A stretch of DNA of 64,000 nucleotides from Asaia sp. W19 (GTDB lineage: Bacteria; Pseudomonadota; Alphaproteobacteria; Acetobacterales; Acetobacteraceae), in NCBI RefSeq assembly GCF_003994335.1, contig NZ_PNQZ01000040.1, forward strand, positions 1-64,000, read 5' to 3'. Of this stretch, positions 18,308-27,933 are shown piece by piece. The notes under the pieces are model-generated. The model did no database searches. It had not been told where the DNA came from and was given only the letters and a program-made list of their open reading frames with translations. The translations under genes and the position numbers were made by a program. Numbering within the stretch: the first letter of the stretch is position 1; each line of letters starts with the position of its first letter.

Positions 18308-20077
18308 TCAGTGCGCAATCGGGGCACAGGCTTGTGCAAGCCAGCTCCGGTCCTTGTCGTCCAGAAGCGGCCCGATGCGCGTGAACGTATCCTGATGATA
18401 GGCATTGAGCCAGCGCAGCTCGTCGGGTTCCAGTAACGATGCCATGATCAGCGTGCGGTCGAATGGCGCGTAGCCGAGGACCTCGAACTCCAGAAACGGC
18501 GTGCGTGATTCAATGGTGGCCGGTTTGACCAAAAGCAGGTTTTCCAGCCTGATCCCATAGGCCCCGGGCAGGTAGTACCCGGGCTCGTCCGACAGGATCA
18601 TTCCTGCCTCGAGTGCGATGGGCCGCGCGACGGAACTGATGTTCTGCGGTCCCTCATGCACCGACAGATAGCTGCCAATGCCATGACCCGTGCCATGGTC
18701 GTAATCGAGCCCGGCCTGCCACAGGGCGTAGCGCGCCAGGGAGTCGAGACGATGACCGGTCGTCCCTTCAGGGAAACGCGCCCTTGCAAGCGCTATATTG
18801 CCCTTGAGAACACGCGTAAACGCCTCGCAGAGTTCGTCAGGCGGTGCGTCCGGTCCGTTCCAGAGGGTGCGGGTGACGTCGGTCGTCCCGGCGTCATATT
18901 GCCCACCACTATCGATCAGATAGACCTGATTGGGCTCGAGGACGCGATCAGCGTCGGGCAGGGCACGATAATGGGGAAGGGCGGCGTTGGGCCCGACAGC
19001 GGAGATCGCCGGGAAGCTCTCGCCATGATAACCGGGCGCCGCCCCGCGATATCCGTCGAGGATCTCGGCGAGCTCGGTCTCGCGCAGCCCCGTGCCATTT
19101 TCGGACACAAAACGCAGGAACCGGCAAAGAGACGCTGAGTCGGTCAGATGGACCTTGCGCGCGCCCTCCTGCTCGACGGGGTTCTTGCAGGCGCGGGGCA
19201 GGGCGCAGAGATCGCCCCCCCGTACGAGCGTTGCGCCCGCATCGGAAAGTCTCTGGATGAACCAGAGCCCTGTTTGGGCCGGGTCGAAACGCACTACCTG
19301 TCCGGAAAGGGCAGCCAGACGATCCGGCAATTCATGGGGCGGAAGGACCGAGACGTTGCGAAACGAAATGGCCGCGTCAGGGCTGACCCGCGTGATGTCA
19401 ATGAAGACTTCCAGCGAGGCATCATGATGCAGGATGCCGAAAGCCAGAATGACCGGTGTGTGCGGGACATCGTCGCCGCGGATATTGAGCAGCCAGGCCA
19501 GAGAAGTCGGATCGCAGACGAGCATCGCCTCCTGACCTGCCTTGCGCAGGGCGCCGCCTATCTTGCGTCGCTTCGACAGACTGCCTTCGCCACTGAAGGC
19601 CTCGTCCTGGTAGCGCATCTCCGTCTCGGGTGGCGCGGGCTGGTCGACCCAGACAGCATCGATCGGATTGTGCTCGAGGGGTACAAACTCATAGGCCGTT
19701 GAGGTCAAGGCGTTGAGCTGCGCTTCACCGACGAGTCTGGGGTCGTAGCCGATCCTCAGACCCTGTGCATTTTCCGTCAGCCAGGTTGCGGGAGGCTCCT
19801 TGATGAGGTGCAGCAGGGACCATTGCGCGGAATCGACCTGATCGCGCAGCTGGCTGGTATAGCGGCCATCTGAGAACACGGCGGCCTTGTCACGAAGCAG
19901 GATCGCCATGCCTGCGCTGCCGGTAAAACCGGTAAGCCAGGCCAGGCGCTCGGCATATGGGGCAACATATTCGCCCAGAAACTCGTCACCACGCGGCAGG
20001 AGGAACCCATCCACTTGGCTGGAATCAAGCTCCTGTCGCACAAGGGCCTGACGTTTGGCGAGGGGGATGATGCTCAT
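18308..20077 (-). CDS. pepP: Xaa-Pro aminopeptidase (M24B)
   Basis: 589-residue cytosolic aminopeptidase P-type metalloprotease that removes N-terminal residues preceding proline. Two creatinase-like N-terminal domains (the first with LLPRGDEFLGEYV and FTGSAGMAILL) are followed by the pita-bread M24 domain carrying the dimetal ligands: Asp in YLIDSGGQYDAGTTDVTRT (two Asp), His in GTGHGIGSYLSVHEGP, Glu in ILSDEPGYY and Glu in GIRLENLLLV. The three-domain layout of about 600 residues is that of the eukaryotic-like XPNPEP1 group, common in alphaproteobacteria. It lies 30 bases after the acetyltransferase gene and 32 before icd. Confidence 0.93.
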   Translation of the reverse strand: MSIIPLAKRQALVRQELDSSQVDGFLLPRGDEFLGEYVAPYAERLAWLTGFTGSAGMAILLRDKAAVFSDGRYTSQLRDQVDSAQWSLLHLIKEPPATWLTENAQGLRIGYDPRLVGEAQLNALTSTAYEFVPLEHNPIDAVWVDQPAPPETEMRYQDEAFSGEGSLSKRRKIGGALRKAGQEAMLVCDPTSLAWLLNIRGDDVPHTPVILAFGILHHDASLEVFIDITRVSPDAAISFRNVSVLPPHELPDRLAALSGQVVRFDPAQTGLWFIQRLSDAGATLVRGGDLCALPRACKNPVEQEGARKVHLTDSASLCRFLRFVSENGTGLRETELAEILDGYRGAAPGYHGESFPAISAVGPNAALPHYRALPDADRVLEPNQVYLIDSGGQYDAGTTDVTRTLWNGPDAPPDELCEAFTRVLKGNIALARARFPEGTTGHRLDSLARYALWQAGLDYDHGTGHGIGSYLSVHEGPQNISSVARPIALEAGMILSDEPGYYLPGAYGIRLENLLLVKPATIESRTPFLEFEVLGYAPFDRTLIMASLLEPDELRWLNAYHQDTFTRIGPLLDDKDRSWLAQACAPIAH

Positions 20078-20107
20078 CGCTTGATCTTTCTCAGTGCGTC
20101 CCGCTTG

Positions 20108-20608
20108 TCACGGGGTGTCGAAAAGCCGGTACATGAAGATGAGGTCGAGCCAGCGTCCGAATTTCCGGCCCATCTGTGGCAGAGGCGTGCTTTCGCCAAA
20201 ACCCGCCGCCCGGTGCAGGGCAATGGAGGCAGCGTTACTGGCCGTGATGGCTCCGACCAGGACATGCATCCCTGCCTTCTCGGCATGGGAGACCATCGCA
20301 TCGAGCAGGAGCCTCCCAATGCCGCGACGCTGGGCATCGGGTGAGACGTAGATCGAATGCTCAACGGTTTTCGCATAGCCCTCATAGGCACGGAAAGGAC
20401 CGTAAGAGGCAAAGCCGAGGACGGTCTCACCATCGACCGCAACAGTCACCGGAAATCCGGCAGCCCGACGTTCGCTCATCCATTGGCGACGCTCATCCAG
20501 CGTCCTCGGTGAGGTCGCCCAGATGGCCTCAGAGGTCGCAATCGCCTCATTGGTGATCCGCAGGATGGCAGGCAGATCGGCCTCGGTGGCGGCACGCAGC
20601 TCAATCAC
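20108..20608 (-). CDS. GNAT N-acetyltransferase, Pat/Bar (phosphinothricin acetyltransferase-like) type
   Basis: 166-residue acetyl-CoA-dependent acetyltransferase. The start is taken as GTG 20608, overlapping the prmA stop by 8 bases, because the conserved fold begins immediately (IELRAATEADLPAILRITNEA); a frame open to 20833 lies wholly inside prmA. The acetyl-CoA loop is seen in VSPDAQRRGIGRLLLDAMVSHA, and the Pat-family sequence VEHSIYV precedes it. Family members acetylate methionine sulfone, methionine sulfoximine or phosphinothricin; the native substrate here is unknown. It is tightly packed in the pcrA-prmA-pepP run. Confidence 0.88.
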   Translation of the reverse strand: MIELRAATEADLPAILRITNEAIATSEAIWATSPRTLDERRQWMSERRAAGFPVTVAVDGETVLGFASYGPFRAYEGYAKTVEHSIYVSPDAQRRGIGRLLLDAMVSHAEKAGMHVLVGAITASNAASIALHRAAGFGESTPLPQMGRKFGRWLDLIFMYRLFDTP

Positions 20609-21497
20609 GGCGGCGCAAGACGAGCGTGGACCACTCGCCCTCATAATACTGCTTTTCGAGCACAAGGCCCTGCCGCCTGTGAGCGGCCATGACCATGCGT
20701 GCCTGTGTCGTGAGCAATCCGGCCAGAATGACCGTGCCACCGGGCGCCAGATGGGTGCCCAGCGATTTCGCCATCTTGCAGAGCGGGCGTGCCAGGATAT
20801 TGGCAAAGACAAGGTCATAGGGCGCCTTCGCACGCACCTCGGGTGTCAGCCAGCCATTGCCAAGGCGGGCATCGATCAGTGGGCCGATCCCATTGAGCCT
20901 TGCATTGCTCGCGGCGACCCGAACCGACCAGGGCTCGATATCCACAGCCAGAATAGGCTTGTGAAAGAGCATGGCGGCCGCCATGGCCAGGATCCCGGAA
21001 CCACACCCCATATCGAGAATACGCGCAGGCTTGCGCCACGCCATGTCTTCGAGCGCGCGAAGGCAGCCTCGTGTGGAACCATGCTCTCCCGACCCGAAGG
21101 CGATCCCGGCATCGAGCGTGATCGTCAGGCGATCGCGCTTGTGGCTGGGGGCAAGATGCGTGCCACGAATGGCAAAGCGACGCCCCACATCCTGCTGGGG
21201 AAAGGCCTCGTAGGTTCGAGCCAGCCAGCCTTCGGCTTCCGTACGCTCGCGAATGAGCTCGGCATCGACGCCTGTCATCAGGCGGGCAAGGGTCAGGGCG
21301 CGGGCGAGTTCGTCCTCGGCGTGACCGACATCCTTGACGCCTTCAACGCGCCAGATGTTCTGATCCTCATTGGCCTCGAAAATGCCGACAGTCGTACAGA
21401 CGGTCAGGAAGGCCTGCTCGAAAAGCGGCACCGCCTCATCCGCAACGGTGACGGAAATGGTTTCGAGCGCCGAGGCATGTCGTCTGGATGCACTCAC
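20601..21497 (-). CDS. prmA: Ribosomal protein L11 methyltransferase
   Basis: 298-residue SAM-dependent methyltransferase that trimethylates ribosomal protein L11. An N-terminal recognition domain is followed by the class I fold: AFGSGEHGSTRGCLRALE, the SAM loop ILDMGCGSGILAMAAA, acidic LAVDIEPWSV and the PrmA signature FANILARPL. It starts with an ATGA overlap of the pcrA stop and itself overlaps the acetyltransferase start, so translation is coupled across three genes. Length is normal for the family. Confidence 0.92.
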   Translation of the reverse strand: MSASRRHASALETISVTVADEAVPLFEQAFLTVCTTVGIFEANEDQNIWRVEGVKDVGHAEDELARALTLARLMTGVDAELIRERTEAEGWLARTYEAFPQQDVGRRFAIRGTHLAPSHKRDRLTITLDAGIAFGSGEHGSTRGCLRALEDMAWRKPARILDMGCGSGILAMAAAMLFHKPILAVDIEPWSVRVAASNARLNGIGPLIDARLGNGWLTPEVRAKAPYDLVFANILARPLCKMAKSLGTHLAPGGTVILAGLLTTQARMVMAAHRRQGLVLEKQYYEGEWSTLVLRRRD

Positions 21498-23761
21498 GAG
21501 ACCTGTTCCACAAAATGCGCCATGATGCGTTTTTCGCCTGCTTTTTCAAAGTTGATGTGCAGCCTGTCGGATTCGACGGCCAGCACGGTGCCATAGCCGA
21601 ATTTCTGATGAAAAACGCGGGTTCCCGGACCAATTCCGTGTGAGGCATCGGGCAGAACATCGGTGACACGCGGCGTTGGTCGCGTATAGCCTCCCGAATA
21701 GCCGGGGCGAGGTCCCGCCATGCTGCCAGCGCGCGTGCTCGAAACGGGGCCGGTGGCGAAGAGTGAGGCATTCTGCGCGGCGAGCTGCCGACGTTCCTGC
21801 ATCGCCTGGCCGCTATGCTCCACGGTTTCGGCAGGGATTTCATCAATGAAGCGGCTGGGCATGGAGTCCTGCCAGTTCGCATAGATGCGACGGCGCGCCG
21901 CATGAAGAATCACAGCGCGTTTGCGCGCGCGGGTAATACCGACATAGGCAAGGCGGCGCTCTTCCTCGAGGCTTTTGAGCCCCCCCTCATCGAGGCTGCG
22001 CTGCGAAGGGAAGACGCCCTCCTCCCAGCCGGGCAGGAACACCGTATCGAATTCCAGGCCTTTGGCACCATGAAGGGTCATGAGGCTGACCGTGTCGGCG
22101 CTGGCCTGATCCTCGGATTCTGTCACCAGAGCGACGTGCTCCAGAAAGCCTTCGAGCGTGCCGAAATCGCCAATGGCGCGAAGCAGTTCCTTGATATTGT
22201 CCAGGCGTCCCGGCGCCTCGGGCGTCTTGTCGTCACGCCACATCTGCAGATAGCCGCTTTCTTCGAGCAATTGCTCGGTCGCGACCACATGACCTTCGCT
22301 TTCGCGCGTCGTACGCGCTCGCTCGAAAGCCTCCATCAATCCGGCCAGAGCCTCGCGGCCCTTGCCTTTGACCTGTCCCGTTTCCAGCGCGTGGGACACG
22401 CCAGCGCTCAAAGGCGCGTTGATGAGGCGCGCCTCATGATGCAGTTTCTGCAGCCCGGCCGCCCCGACGCCGCGTTTGGGCACATTGATGATCCGCTCGA
22501 AAGCGAGGTCGTCTGCGGGCTGCGCCAGAACCCGCATATAGGCCATGGCATCCCGTATCTCGGCGCGTTCGTAAAAGCGCAATCCACCGACCACGCGATA
22601 GGGCAGGCCGAGCGTCAGGAAACGTTCTTCAAACGGGCGGGTCTGAAACCCGGCGCGCATCAGGATCGCAATCTGGGACAAGGGGTGACCGTCGCTGCGC
22701 AGTCTTTCGATTGCCCCTGCGGTCAGTCGGGCCTCCTCGTCTGAATCCCAGACACTGATGATCTGGACTTTCTCACCCTGGGCATCGTCACGACCCGGAC
22801 GCAATGTCTTGCCCAGCCGGCCGGAATTATGAGCGATCAGCCCTGAAGCTGCAGCGAGGATCTGAGCTGTCGAACGGTAATTACGCTCCAGTCGCACGAC
22901 CTTTGCACCCGGGAAGTCCTTCTCGAAGCGCAGGATGTTCTCGATCTCGGCGCCGCGCCAGGAATAGATCGACTGGTCGTCATCACCCACGCAGGCGATA
23001 TTCGACGGGCCATGATCGCGCTTGGCGAGAAGGCGGAGCCAGAGATACTGGATGGTGTTCGTGTCCTGATACTCATCGACCAGGATATAGCGAAAGAGCC
23101 GGTGATACTGGGCCAGTACGTCGGGCTGGGTCCGGAGGATCTCGAGCGTGTGCAGCATCAGATCACCAAAGTCACAGGCATTCACGGCCTTGAGCCGGTC
23201 CTGATAGGCGGCATACAGCTTGCGCGCCTGACCACCGGCGAAATCCGTGTCCTCGGCTGCCGTCACCTGCTCCGGGGTAAGGCCTCTGTCCTTCCAGCGC
23301 TGGAAAATGCCGAGCAGGGCCTGAGGGGGCCAGCGCTTGGTGTCAAGGCGATAGGGCTCCATGATCTGCCGTGTCAGCCTGATCTGGTCATCGGTATCGA
23401 GAATGGTGAATCCCGTGGTCAACCCCACATACTCAGCGTGACGACGCAGCATGCGCGCGCACAAAGCATGGAAGGTGCCGAGCCAAAGTCCTTCTGCCGT
23501 CTCACCAAGCAGGGCACCCACACGCTCGCGCATCTCACGCGCCGCCTTGTTGGTAAAGGTCACGGCCAGGATCTGATAGGGCCGGGCGCGCCCTTCAAGC
23601 AGGATATGAGCAAAGCGTGTGGTCAGCACACGGGTCTTGCCCGTGCCGGCGCCGGCCAGGATCAGAAGCGGCCCTTCAGTGGTCTCGATGGCTTCACGCT
23701 GCTCCGGGTTCAGCCGGTCGAGATACTCGGGGGAGGAGGGTGAGATCAGGGATTGCGTCAC
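21494..23761 (-). CDS. pcrA: UvrD/PcrA-type superfamily 1 DNA helicase
   Basis: 755-residue 3'-5' ATP-dependent helicase for repair and removal of replication or recombination blocks. Motifs in order: Q-motif region LDRLNPEQREAI, Walker A LAGAGTGKTR near 36, LAVTFTNKAAREM, GTFHALCARML, Walker B DEYQDTN near 230, VGDDDQSIYSWRGA, LERNYRST, later VSLMTLHGAKGLEFDTVF and RRLAYVGITRARKR. The C-terminus has the PcrA/UvrD tudor-like module (GTRVFHQKFGYGTVLAVE). The start is GTG 23761. It heads the run that continues with prmA. The divergent radC-like start is only 27 bases away, so the two promoters must overlap coding sequence. Confidence 0.93.
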   Translation of the reverse strand: MTQSLISPSSPEYLDRLNPEQREAIETTEGPLLILAGAGTGKTRVLTTRFAHILLEGRARPYQILAVTFTNKAAREMRERVGALLGETAEGLWLGTFHALCARMLRRHAEYVGLTTGFTILDTDDQIRLTRQIMEPYRLDTKRWPPQALLGIFQRWKDRGLTPEQVTAAEDTDFAGGQARKLYAAYQDRLKAVNACDFGDLMLHTLEILRTQPDVLAQYHRLFRYILVDEYQDTNTIQYLWLRLLAKRDHGPSNIACVGDDDQSIYSWRGAEIENILRFEKDFPGAKVVRLERNYRSTAQILAAASGLIAHNSGRLGKTLRPGRDDAQGEKVQIISVWDSDEEARLTAGAIERLRSDGHPLSQIAILMRAGFQTRPFEERFLTLGLPYRVVGGLRFYERAEIRDAMAYMRVLAQPADDLAFERIINVPKRGVGAAGLQKLHHEARLINAPLSAGVSHALETGQVKGKGREALAGLMEAFERARTTRESEGHVVATEQLLEESGYLQMWRDDKTPEAPGRLDNIKELLRAIGDFGTLEGFLEHVALVTESEDQASADTVSLMTLHGAKGLEFDTVFLPGWEEGVFPSQRSLDEGGLKSLEEERRLAYVGITRARKRAVILHAARRRIYANWQDSMPSRFIDEIPAETVEHSGQAMQERRQLAAQNASLFATGPVSSTRAGSMAGPRPGYSGGYTRPTPRVTDVLPDASHGIGPGTRVFHQKFGYGTVLAVESDRLHINFEKAGEKRIMAHFVEQVS

Positions 23762-23788
23762 CAGCCCGATATAGAATGTAATGGCCTC

Positions 23789-24487
23789 ATGGCCAAACCC
23801 TCATTTCCAACCGATGGAAAGAACCTGCTGCGCGGGACCGGGCCGCAGGGGCACCGGATGCGTATGCGCCATCGCGTGCTGAGTAACGGGGCAGAAGCAT
23901 TGGCCGATTATGAGGTGCTGGAGATGCTGCTTTATTACAGCATCCCCAGACGGGATACGAAACCTCTGGCCAAGGCGCTGCTGCACCGGTTTGGCTCGCT
24001 TGCAGCGGTGTTTGGAGCGCCCGGGCCAGAATTACGGGCCGTTGGCATAAGCGAACAGGCGATGCTTTTGCTGAAATTTCCACCCGTAGTGGCGGAGCGT
24101 CTGGCGCTTGCTGAGGAACGGCTGCGCCCGATACTCGGCAGCTGGGACCAGCTCTGTTCCTATCTATCAGCAGCGATGACCAGTGCCGTGCCGGAGCAGT
24201 TTCGTCTGCTCTACCTCGACAACCGCAACCGGCTTCTGGCTGACGAGCCGGTTGATGATTTCACGACAACTGCACCGATCTTCAGGCGGGCCCTCGCCTT
24301 ACAGGCCGTAGCCCTGATTGGCATCCAGAAAACCCTGTCGAGCTTCAACGCTGCGACCTCTCCGCTGAGGTTGTTTGCACGCCGTCTGGACGGGGAGACA
24401 GCCGCGCTTTCGATGAGGCTGCACGACGTTGTTGTCGTCAGCGAGCGCCGCACACCGCTCAGCCTCAAACAGAAGGGCCTGTTTTGA
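23789..24487 (+). CDS. RadC-family protein lacking the JAMM metal motif
   Basis: 232-residue RadC paralogue. The N-terminal half is classical (ALADYEVLEMLLYYSIPRRD, HRFGSLAAVF) including the helix-hairpin-helix region, and the JAB-like domain begins normally at FRLLYLDNRNRLLADE. From there it decays: where active family members have HNHPSGDPTPS the sequence is QKTLSSFNAATSPLR, so the zinc-binding His-His-Asp triad is absent, yet the frame is open to the normal end. ATG 23789 is chosen; a TTG at 23753 would run into the divergent pcrA. RadC proteins have no settled function despite the name. It faces a phosphatase gene and, beyond it, a second RadC with an intact motif. Confidence 0.8.
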   Translation: MAKPSFPTDGKNLLRGTGPQGHRMRMRHRVLSNGAEALADYEVLEMLLYYSIPRRDTKPLAKALLHRFGSLAAVFGAPGPELRAVGISEQAMLLLKFPPVVAERLALAEERLRPILGSWDQLCSYLSAAMTSAVPEQFRLLYLDNRNRLLADEPVDDFTTTAPIFRRALALQAVALIGIQKTLSSFNAATSPLRLFARRLDGETAALSMRLHDVVVVSERRTPLSLKQKGLF

Positions 24488-24515
24488 AGCGAGGCGTGCG
24501 ACAGGGCGTGGCGCG

Positions 24516-25211
24516 TCAGTGTCGTGCGAGCGCCGCAAACTGACTGATGATCGCCTCGCCCAAGTCCCCAGGACCCGGTACCAGTATGTCCGCCCCTGCT
24601 TCAGTCAGTTCCTTTTCTCCGCCATAGCCCCAGAGCACGCCGATGCCTCTCAGACGATTGGCATGTGCTCCAGAGATGTCGAACCGCCGATCGCCGATCA
24701 TTAGGGTACGATGCGCCTGCAGCCGCTCTTGCGTAATGATCCGCGCCACCATTTCCGGCTTTTCACCGCCACTGTCGTCATCCGCCGCACCATGGATACG
24801 ATCAAAGCAAGAGACGAGCCCGTGAGTTGCCAGGATCTCGCGTGCGAGGCTCGCAGGCTTGGACGTGGCCGTGAAAAGGCGGATGGGAGATCGAGCCAGC
24901 GTTTTGAGCAGCTCTGCCATATGCGGAAACACGGGCGTCTGGAAACGGCCGGTTTCGTCATAGAAACGACGATAGAGAGAGACGGCAAGGGTCACGCGGT
25001 CATCGCCATAGGCGCCGATGACCTCAGCCATCAACTCGGCCAGAGGCGGGCCCACCACCCATGTCAGGTCGATCGAGACATCCGGCGCGTGTCCAAGAGC
25101 AGCGATGACCTGGTGCAAGGTCGAGATGATCCCGATACGGGAGTCGATAATCGTGCCATCGAGGTCAAATAAAATGGCATGATCACTCGTATATGCGTCG
25201 AATTCTGACAT
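24516..25211 (-). CDS. HAD-superfamily phosphatase, phosphoglycolate-phosphatase-like
   Basis: 231-residue haloacid-dehalogenase-type hydrolase. Motif I is LFDLDGTIIDSR (two Asp), motif II lies in IRLFTATSKPASLA, the motif III Lys in GGEKPEMV, and motif IV in LMIGDRRFDISGA. A helical cap between motifs I and II fits the Gph/PgmB group. Substrate could be 2-phosphoglycolate or another small phosphate ester. The start is set at ATG 25211 (MSEFDAY); the longer frame to 25292 crosses the divergent radC start. It lies between two radC-family genes, one on each side. Confidence 0.85.
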   Translation of the reverse strand: MSEFDAYTSDHAILFDLDGTIIDSRIGIISTLHQVIAALGHAPDVSIDLTWVVGPPLAELMAEVIGAYGDDRVTLAVSLYRRFYDETGRFQTPVFPHMAELLKTLARSPIRLFTATSKPASLAREILATHGLVSCFDRIHGAADDDSGGEKPEMVARIITQERLQAHRTLMIGDRRFDISGAHANRLRGIGVLWGYGGEKELTEAGADILVPGPGDLGEAIISQFAALARH

Positions 25212-25242
25212 AACTATCCCGGTATAAAGTGGCGGGGCGCCG

Positions 25243-25992
25243 TTGAAAGAAGTAAATGATATCTCAGGATCAGGTAAGCAGGATGTCGCCACCAGCGCGC
25301 GCGATTCCGATCCCGCCGCCCCGAACTGGGTCGAAATTCCCCCGCGCGCACTGATCGCAGGGCAGGGTCAGGTCCTCTCCGACGAGGTGCTGCTGCGCCT
25401 TTTTGCCGAATCGCTCGGTGTGATCGGTGAGGAGGCGCAGATTCTTGTGGACGCGTTTCTGATCCGCTTCGGATCCCTTGCCGCCATCTTTGCCACCGAA
25501 GACCGGGCCCTGAATGGCATCCTGCATATCGGCCCGCAGATACGCGTCGCCATACGTCTGGTTCAGGAGGCCGCAATCCGGCTCAGCCGGGCCCGTATGG
25601 GCCGTGATGACATCTTTACCAATCGCAAGCTCATGGTCGATTACCTCGTCTCGCGGCTCGCGAGGGAGCCTGTCGAGCAGTTCCGCATTCTCTTTCTGGA
25701 TGAGCGCAATCGGCTCCTGGCCGATGAGGCTCAAACACGCGGAACGGTCAATCACACACCCGTTTATCCGCGTGAGGTTGCACGCAGAGCGATGGAGCTC
25801 GGGGCCAGAAGCATCATACTCGTACATAATCATCCAAGCGGCGACCCGACTCCCTCGGAGGCCGATATCGCCATGACGCTGGATGCACAGCGCGCTGCAG
25901 CCCTTATAGAGGTACGGATTGCCGATCATTTCATTATCGGCAATGGCGCTTATGTGAGCTTTCGCGATCTACGGCTCCTGCGCGATCTCTAG
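25243..25992 (+). CDS. radC: RadC-family protein with intact JAMM motif
   Basis: 249-residue RadC protein from a TTG start at 25243; no in-frame ATG exists before the conserved region. The C-terminal JAB/MPN domain is complete: FRILFLDERNRLLADE, HTPVYPREVARRAMELGA, the metal motif VHNHPSGDPTPSEAD and ADHFIIGNGAYVSF. The N-terminal half is diverged (VLLRLFAESLGVIGEEAQI instead of the LLEFLLFYAIPRRD-type core), the opposite of its neighbour at 23.8-24.5 kb. The 3' end overlaps convergent purK by 24 bases. Function of RadC is unresolved; a metallo-isopeptidase- or nuclease-like activity has been suggested from the fold. Confidence 0.85.
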   Translation: MKEVNDISGSGKQDVATSARDSDPAAPNWVEIPPRALIAGQGQVLSDEVLLRLFAESLGVIGEEAQILVDAFLIRFGSLAAIFATEDRALNGILHIGPQIRVAIRLVQEAAIRLSRARMGRDDIFTNRKLMVDYLVSRLAREPVEQFRILFLDERNRLLADEAQTRGTVNHTPVYPREVARRAMELGARSIILVHNHPSGDPTPSEADIAMTLDAQRAAALIEVRIADHFIIGNGAYVSFRDLRLLRDL

Positions 25993-27126
25993 AGCTGGTT
26001 TCAATGCCTGATCGAAGCGCGCGGCAATACCATAGGGGCCTGGCAGGGCACCAAGGGGGAAAAGCGCATTGACATGGCCCATTTTCCTGCCCGCTCGGGT
26101 TTCGTGCTTGCCGTAGAGATGTAGCGCCAGACCCGGCTGCGCCAGGACTGCGTCGCACAGCCCCACGCCCTCAAAACCGATAAGATTTTTCATGGCGGCA
26201 TCGCTATGGCGGAAGGGATCGGGCAGCGGCAGCCCGGCAACTGCACGGATATGCATCTCGAACTGATCGATCAGACAGGCATCCATGGTCCAGTGACCTG
26301 AATTATGCGGTCGGGGGGCGATCTCGTTGACGAGCAAGGCGCCACGCGCAGACACGAACATCTCGACCCCCATTATCCCGACAAGGCCGATTGTGGTGGC
26401 GATATGGGCTGCCAGGCGCTGCGCTTCTTCCGCGAGGGCGACAGGGATACGGGCGGGGGCGAGGCTGTAATCCAGAATTCCGTCGCGATGCTGGTTTTCC
26501 GTCGTGCTGAAGCAGCGTATTTCTCCTGCCTCATTTCGCGCCACCATAACGCTGAGCTCGCGTTCGAAATCGACGAAACCCTCGGCGATCAGCGGATATG
26601 GCAGATGGGCGGCCAGGGCGTCGATGGCTTCCTGATCTGCAATACGGAACTGGCCCTTGCCGTCATACCCGAAACGTGTCGTCTTCAGGATGAAGGGAAA
26701 TCCGAGGGATGCCACAGCCTCGGGCAGGGCATCGCGATCCGGCACGGATACCCAGTCTGCGACCGGGATGTCGTGATCACCCAGAAAGCTCTTTTCCAGA
26801 ATACGATCTTGGCTGATAGCGAGAATGCTGCCCGCGGGATGCACTGGACAGAGAGAGGCAAGAAGGTCGAGCCCAGATGCCGAGATGTTCTCGAACTCGA
26901 AGGTGATGGCTGAAACGCTCTGAGCAAAGGCGCTAAGCACCGCTTCATCGTCATAGGCGCCGATCGTGACCCGATGAGCGGTATCCTGCGCCGGAGGATC
27001 TGGCTCGGCACTCAGAACATGCACATGATAGCCGAGCCGCGCCGCCGCCATGGCGGACATGCGCCCGAGCTGACCGCCGCCAATGATCCCGATAGTCGCC
27101 CCGGGGGCGAGGGTCGTCAGGCTCAT
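25969..27126 (-). CDS. purK: 5-(carboxyamino)imidazole ribonucleotide synthase
   Basis: 385-residue ATP-grasp enzyme converting AIR, ATP and bicarbonate to N5-CAIR in purine synthesis. It begins [20 protein letters not shown], the PurK N-terminal signature, with ATP-grasp elements [31 protein letters not shown] and [20 protein letters not shown] 27126 overlaps the purE stop by four bases (ATGA); the longer frame to 27171 is inside purE. The pair is the usual bacterial purEK operon. Confidence 0.94.
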   Translation of the reverse strand: MSLTTLAPGATIGIIGGGQLGRMSAMAAARLGYHVHVLSAEPDPPAQDTAHRVTIGAYDDEAVLSAFAQSVSAITFEFENISASGLDLLASLCPVHPAGSILAISQDRILEKSFLGDHDIPVADWVSVPDRDALPEAVASLGFPFILKTTRFGYDGKGQFRIADQEAIDALAAHLPYPLIAEGFVDFERELSVMVARNEAGEIRCFSTTENQHRDGILDYSLAPARIPVALAEEAQRLAAHIATTIGLVGIMGVEMFVSARGALLVNEIAPRPHNSGHWTMDACLIDQFEMHIRAVAGLPLPDPFRHSDAAMKNLIGFEGVGLCDAVLAQPGLALHLYGKHETRAGRKMGHVNALFPLGALPGPYGIAARFDQALKPALEIAQEP

Positions 27127-27650
27127 GATTCCGGCGTGTCGGCTACCGAAGCCGTCTGCATGGCGCGCCATGTATCAAGCCGTGCCCGGATGCCCTCATC
27201 CTGAAGAGAGAGGATCGAGGCAGCGAGAAGGGCCGCATTGATCGCCCCTGCCTTGCCGATGGCCAGCGTTCCAACCGGTACGCCACCGGGCATCTGAACG
27301 ATGGAAAGAAGGGAATCCATTCCCTTAAGCGCATGGGATTCCACAGGGACGCCCAGAACGGGCAATGTGGTCCAGGCTGAAACCATGCCTGGCAGGTGAG
27401 CCGCTCCCCCCGCGCCGGCGATGATCACCTGCACGCCACGCCCGCGGGCGGATCGCGCGTATTCGGTCAGACGATCGGGCGTGCGATGGGCCGAGACGAT
27501 GCGCGTCTCGAAACTGATATCGAGCTCAGCAAGCTTCTCGGCTGCGAAACTCATGGTGCTCCAGTCCGACTGGCTTCCCATGATGATGCCGATACGCGGG
27601 GTCTGAGCCGCATCCGTCGTCTGACGGTAGAGATCGAGTTCTTCGCTCAT
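27123..27650 (-). CDS. purE: N5-CAIR mutase (class I PurE)
   Basis: 175-residue enzyme that converts N5-CAIR to CAIR. The signature [14 protein letters not shown] is followed by SAHRTPDRL with the catalytic His, [14 protein letters not shown] and [22 protein letters not shown], all diagnostic of class I PurE. Its ATG immediately follows the stop of the DUF465 gene, and its stop overlaps the purK start, so three genes form one transcription unit. Confidence 0.95.
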   Translation of the reverse strand: MSEELDLYRQTTDAAQTPRIGIIMGSQSDWSTMSFAAEKLAELDISFETRIVSAHRTPDRLTEYARSARGRGVQVIIAGAGGAAHLPGMVSAWTTLPVLGVPVESHALKGMDSLLSIVQMPGGVPVGTLAIGKAGAINAALLAASILSLQDEGIRARLDTWRAMQTASVADTPES

Positions 27651-27857
27651 TCAGGCAATATCATCCGGTATAAGGCGGTTCTCGATGAAGTTGATCTCGT
27701 CCTTGAGGAGGAGTTTCCGCTTCTTGAGACGCTGCAGCTGCAACTGATTGAGAGGGTGCTGCACCAGGCGGTCGATTACCGTGTCGAGATCGCGATGCTC
27801 GCTGCGGAGCTCATGCAGACGGCGGAGCATGACTTCATGGTCAACATCAACAAGCAT
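27651..27857 (-). CDS. DUF465 (YdcH-like) small coiled-coil protein
   Basis: 68-residue protein of the DUF465 family, mostly one long charged helix pair: HELRSEHRDLDTVIDRL, then LQRLKKRKLLLKDEINFIE. Family members are about 55-75 residues and of unknown function; they often sit near housekeeping genes in alphaproteobacteria. The in-frame ATG nine codons downstream gives a 59-residue form closer to the family norm. It is the first gene of the purEK unit, directly abutting purE. Confidence 0.85.
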   Translation of the reverse strand: MLVDVDHEVMLRRLHELRSEHRDLDTVIDRLVQHPLNQLQLQRLKKRKLLLKDEINFIENRLIPDDIA

Positions 27858-27933
27858 CGGTTTCTTTCCGCTAGACTGTCAGGCTCTGACCCGTAAATCT
27901 TACAACAGGGTCGTCCGCCGGTGCCATCTCTTC

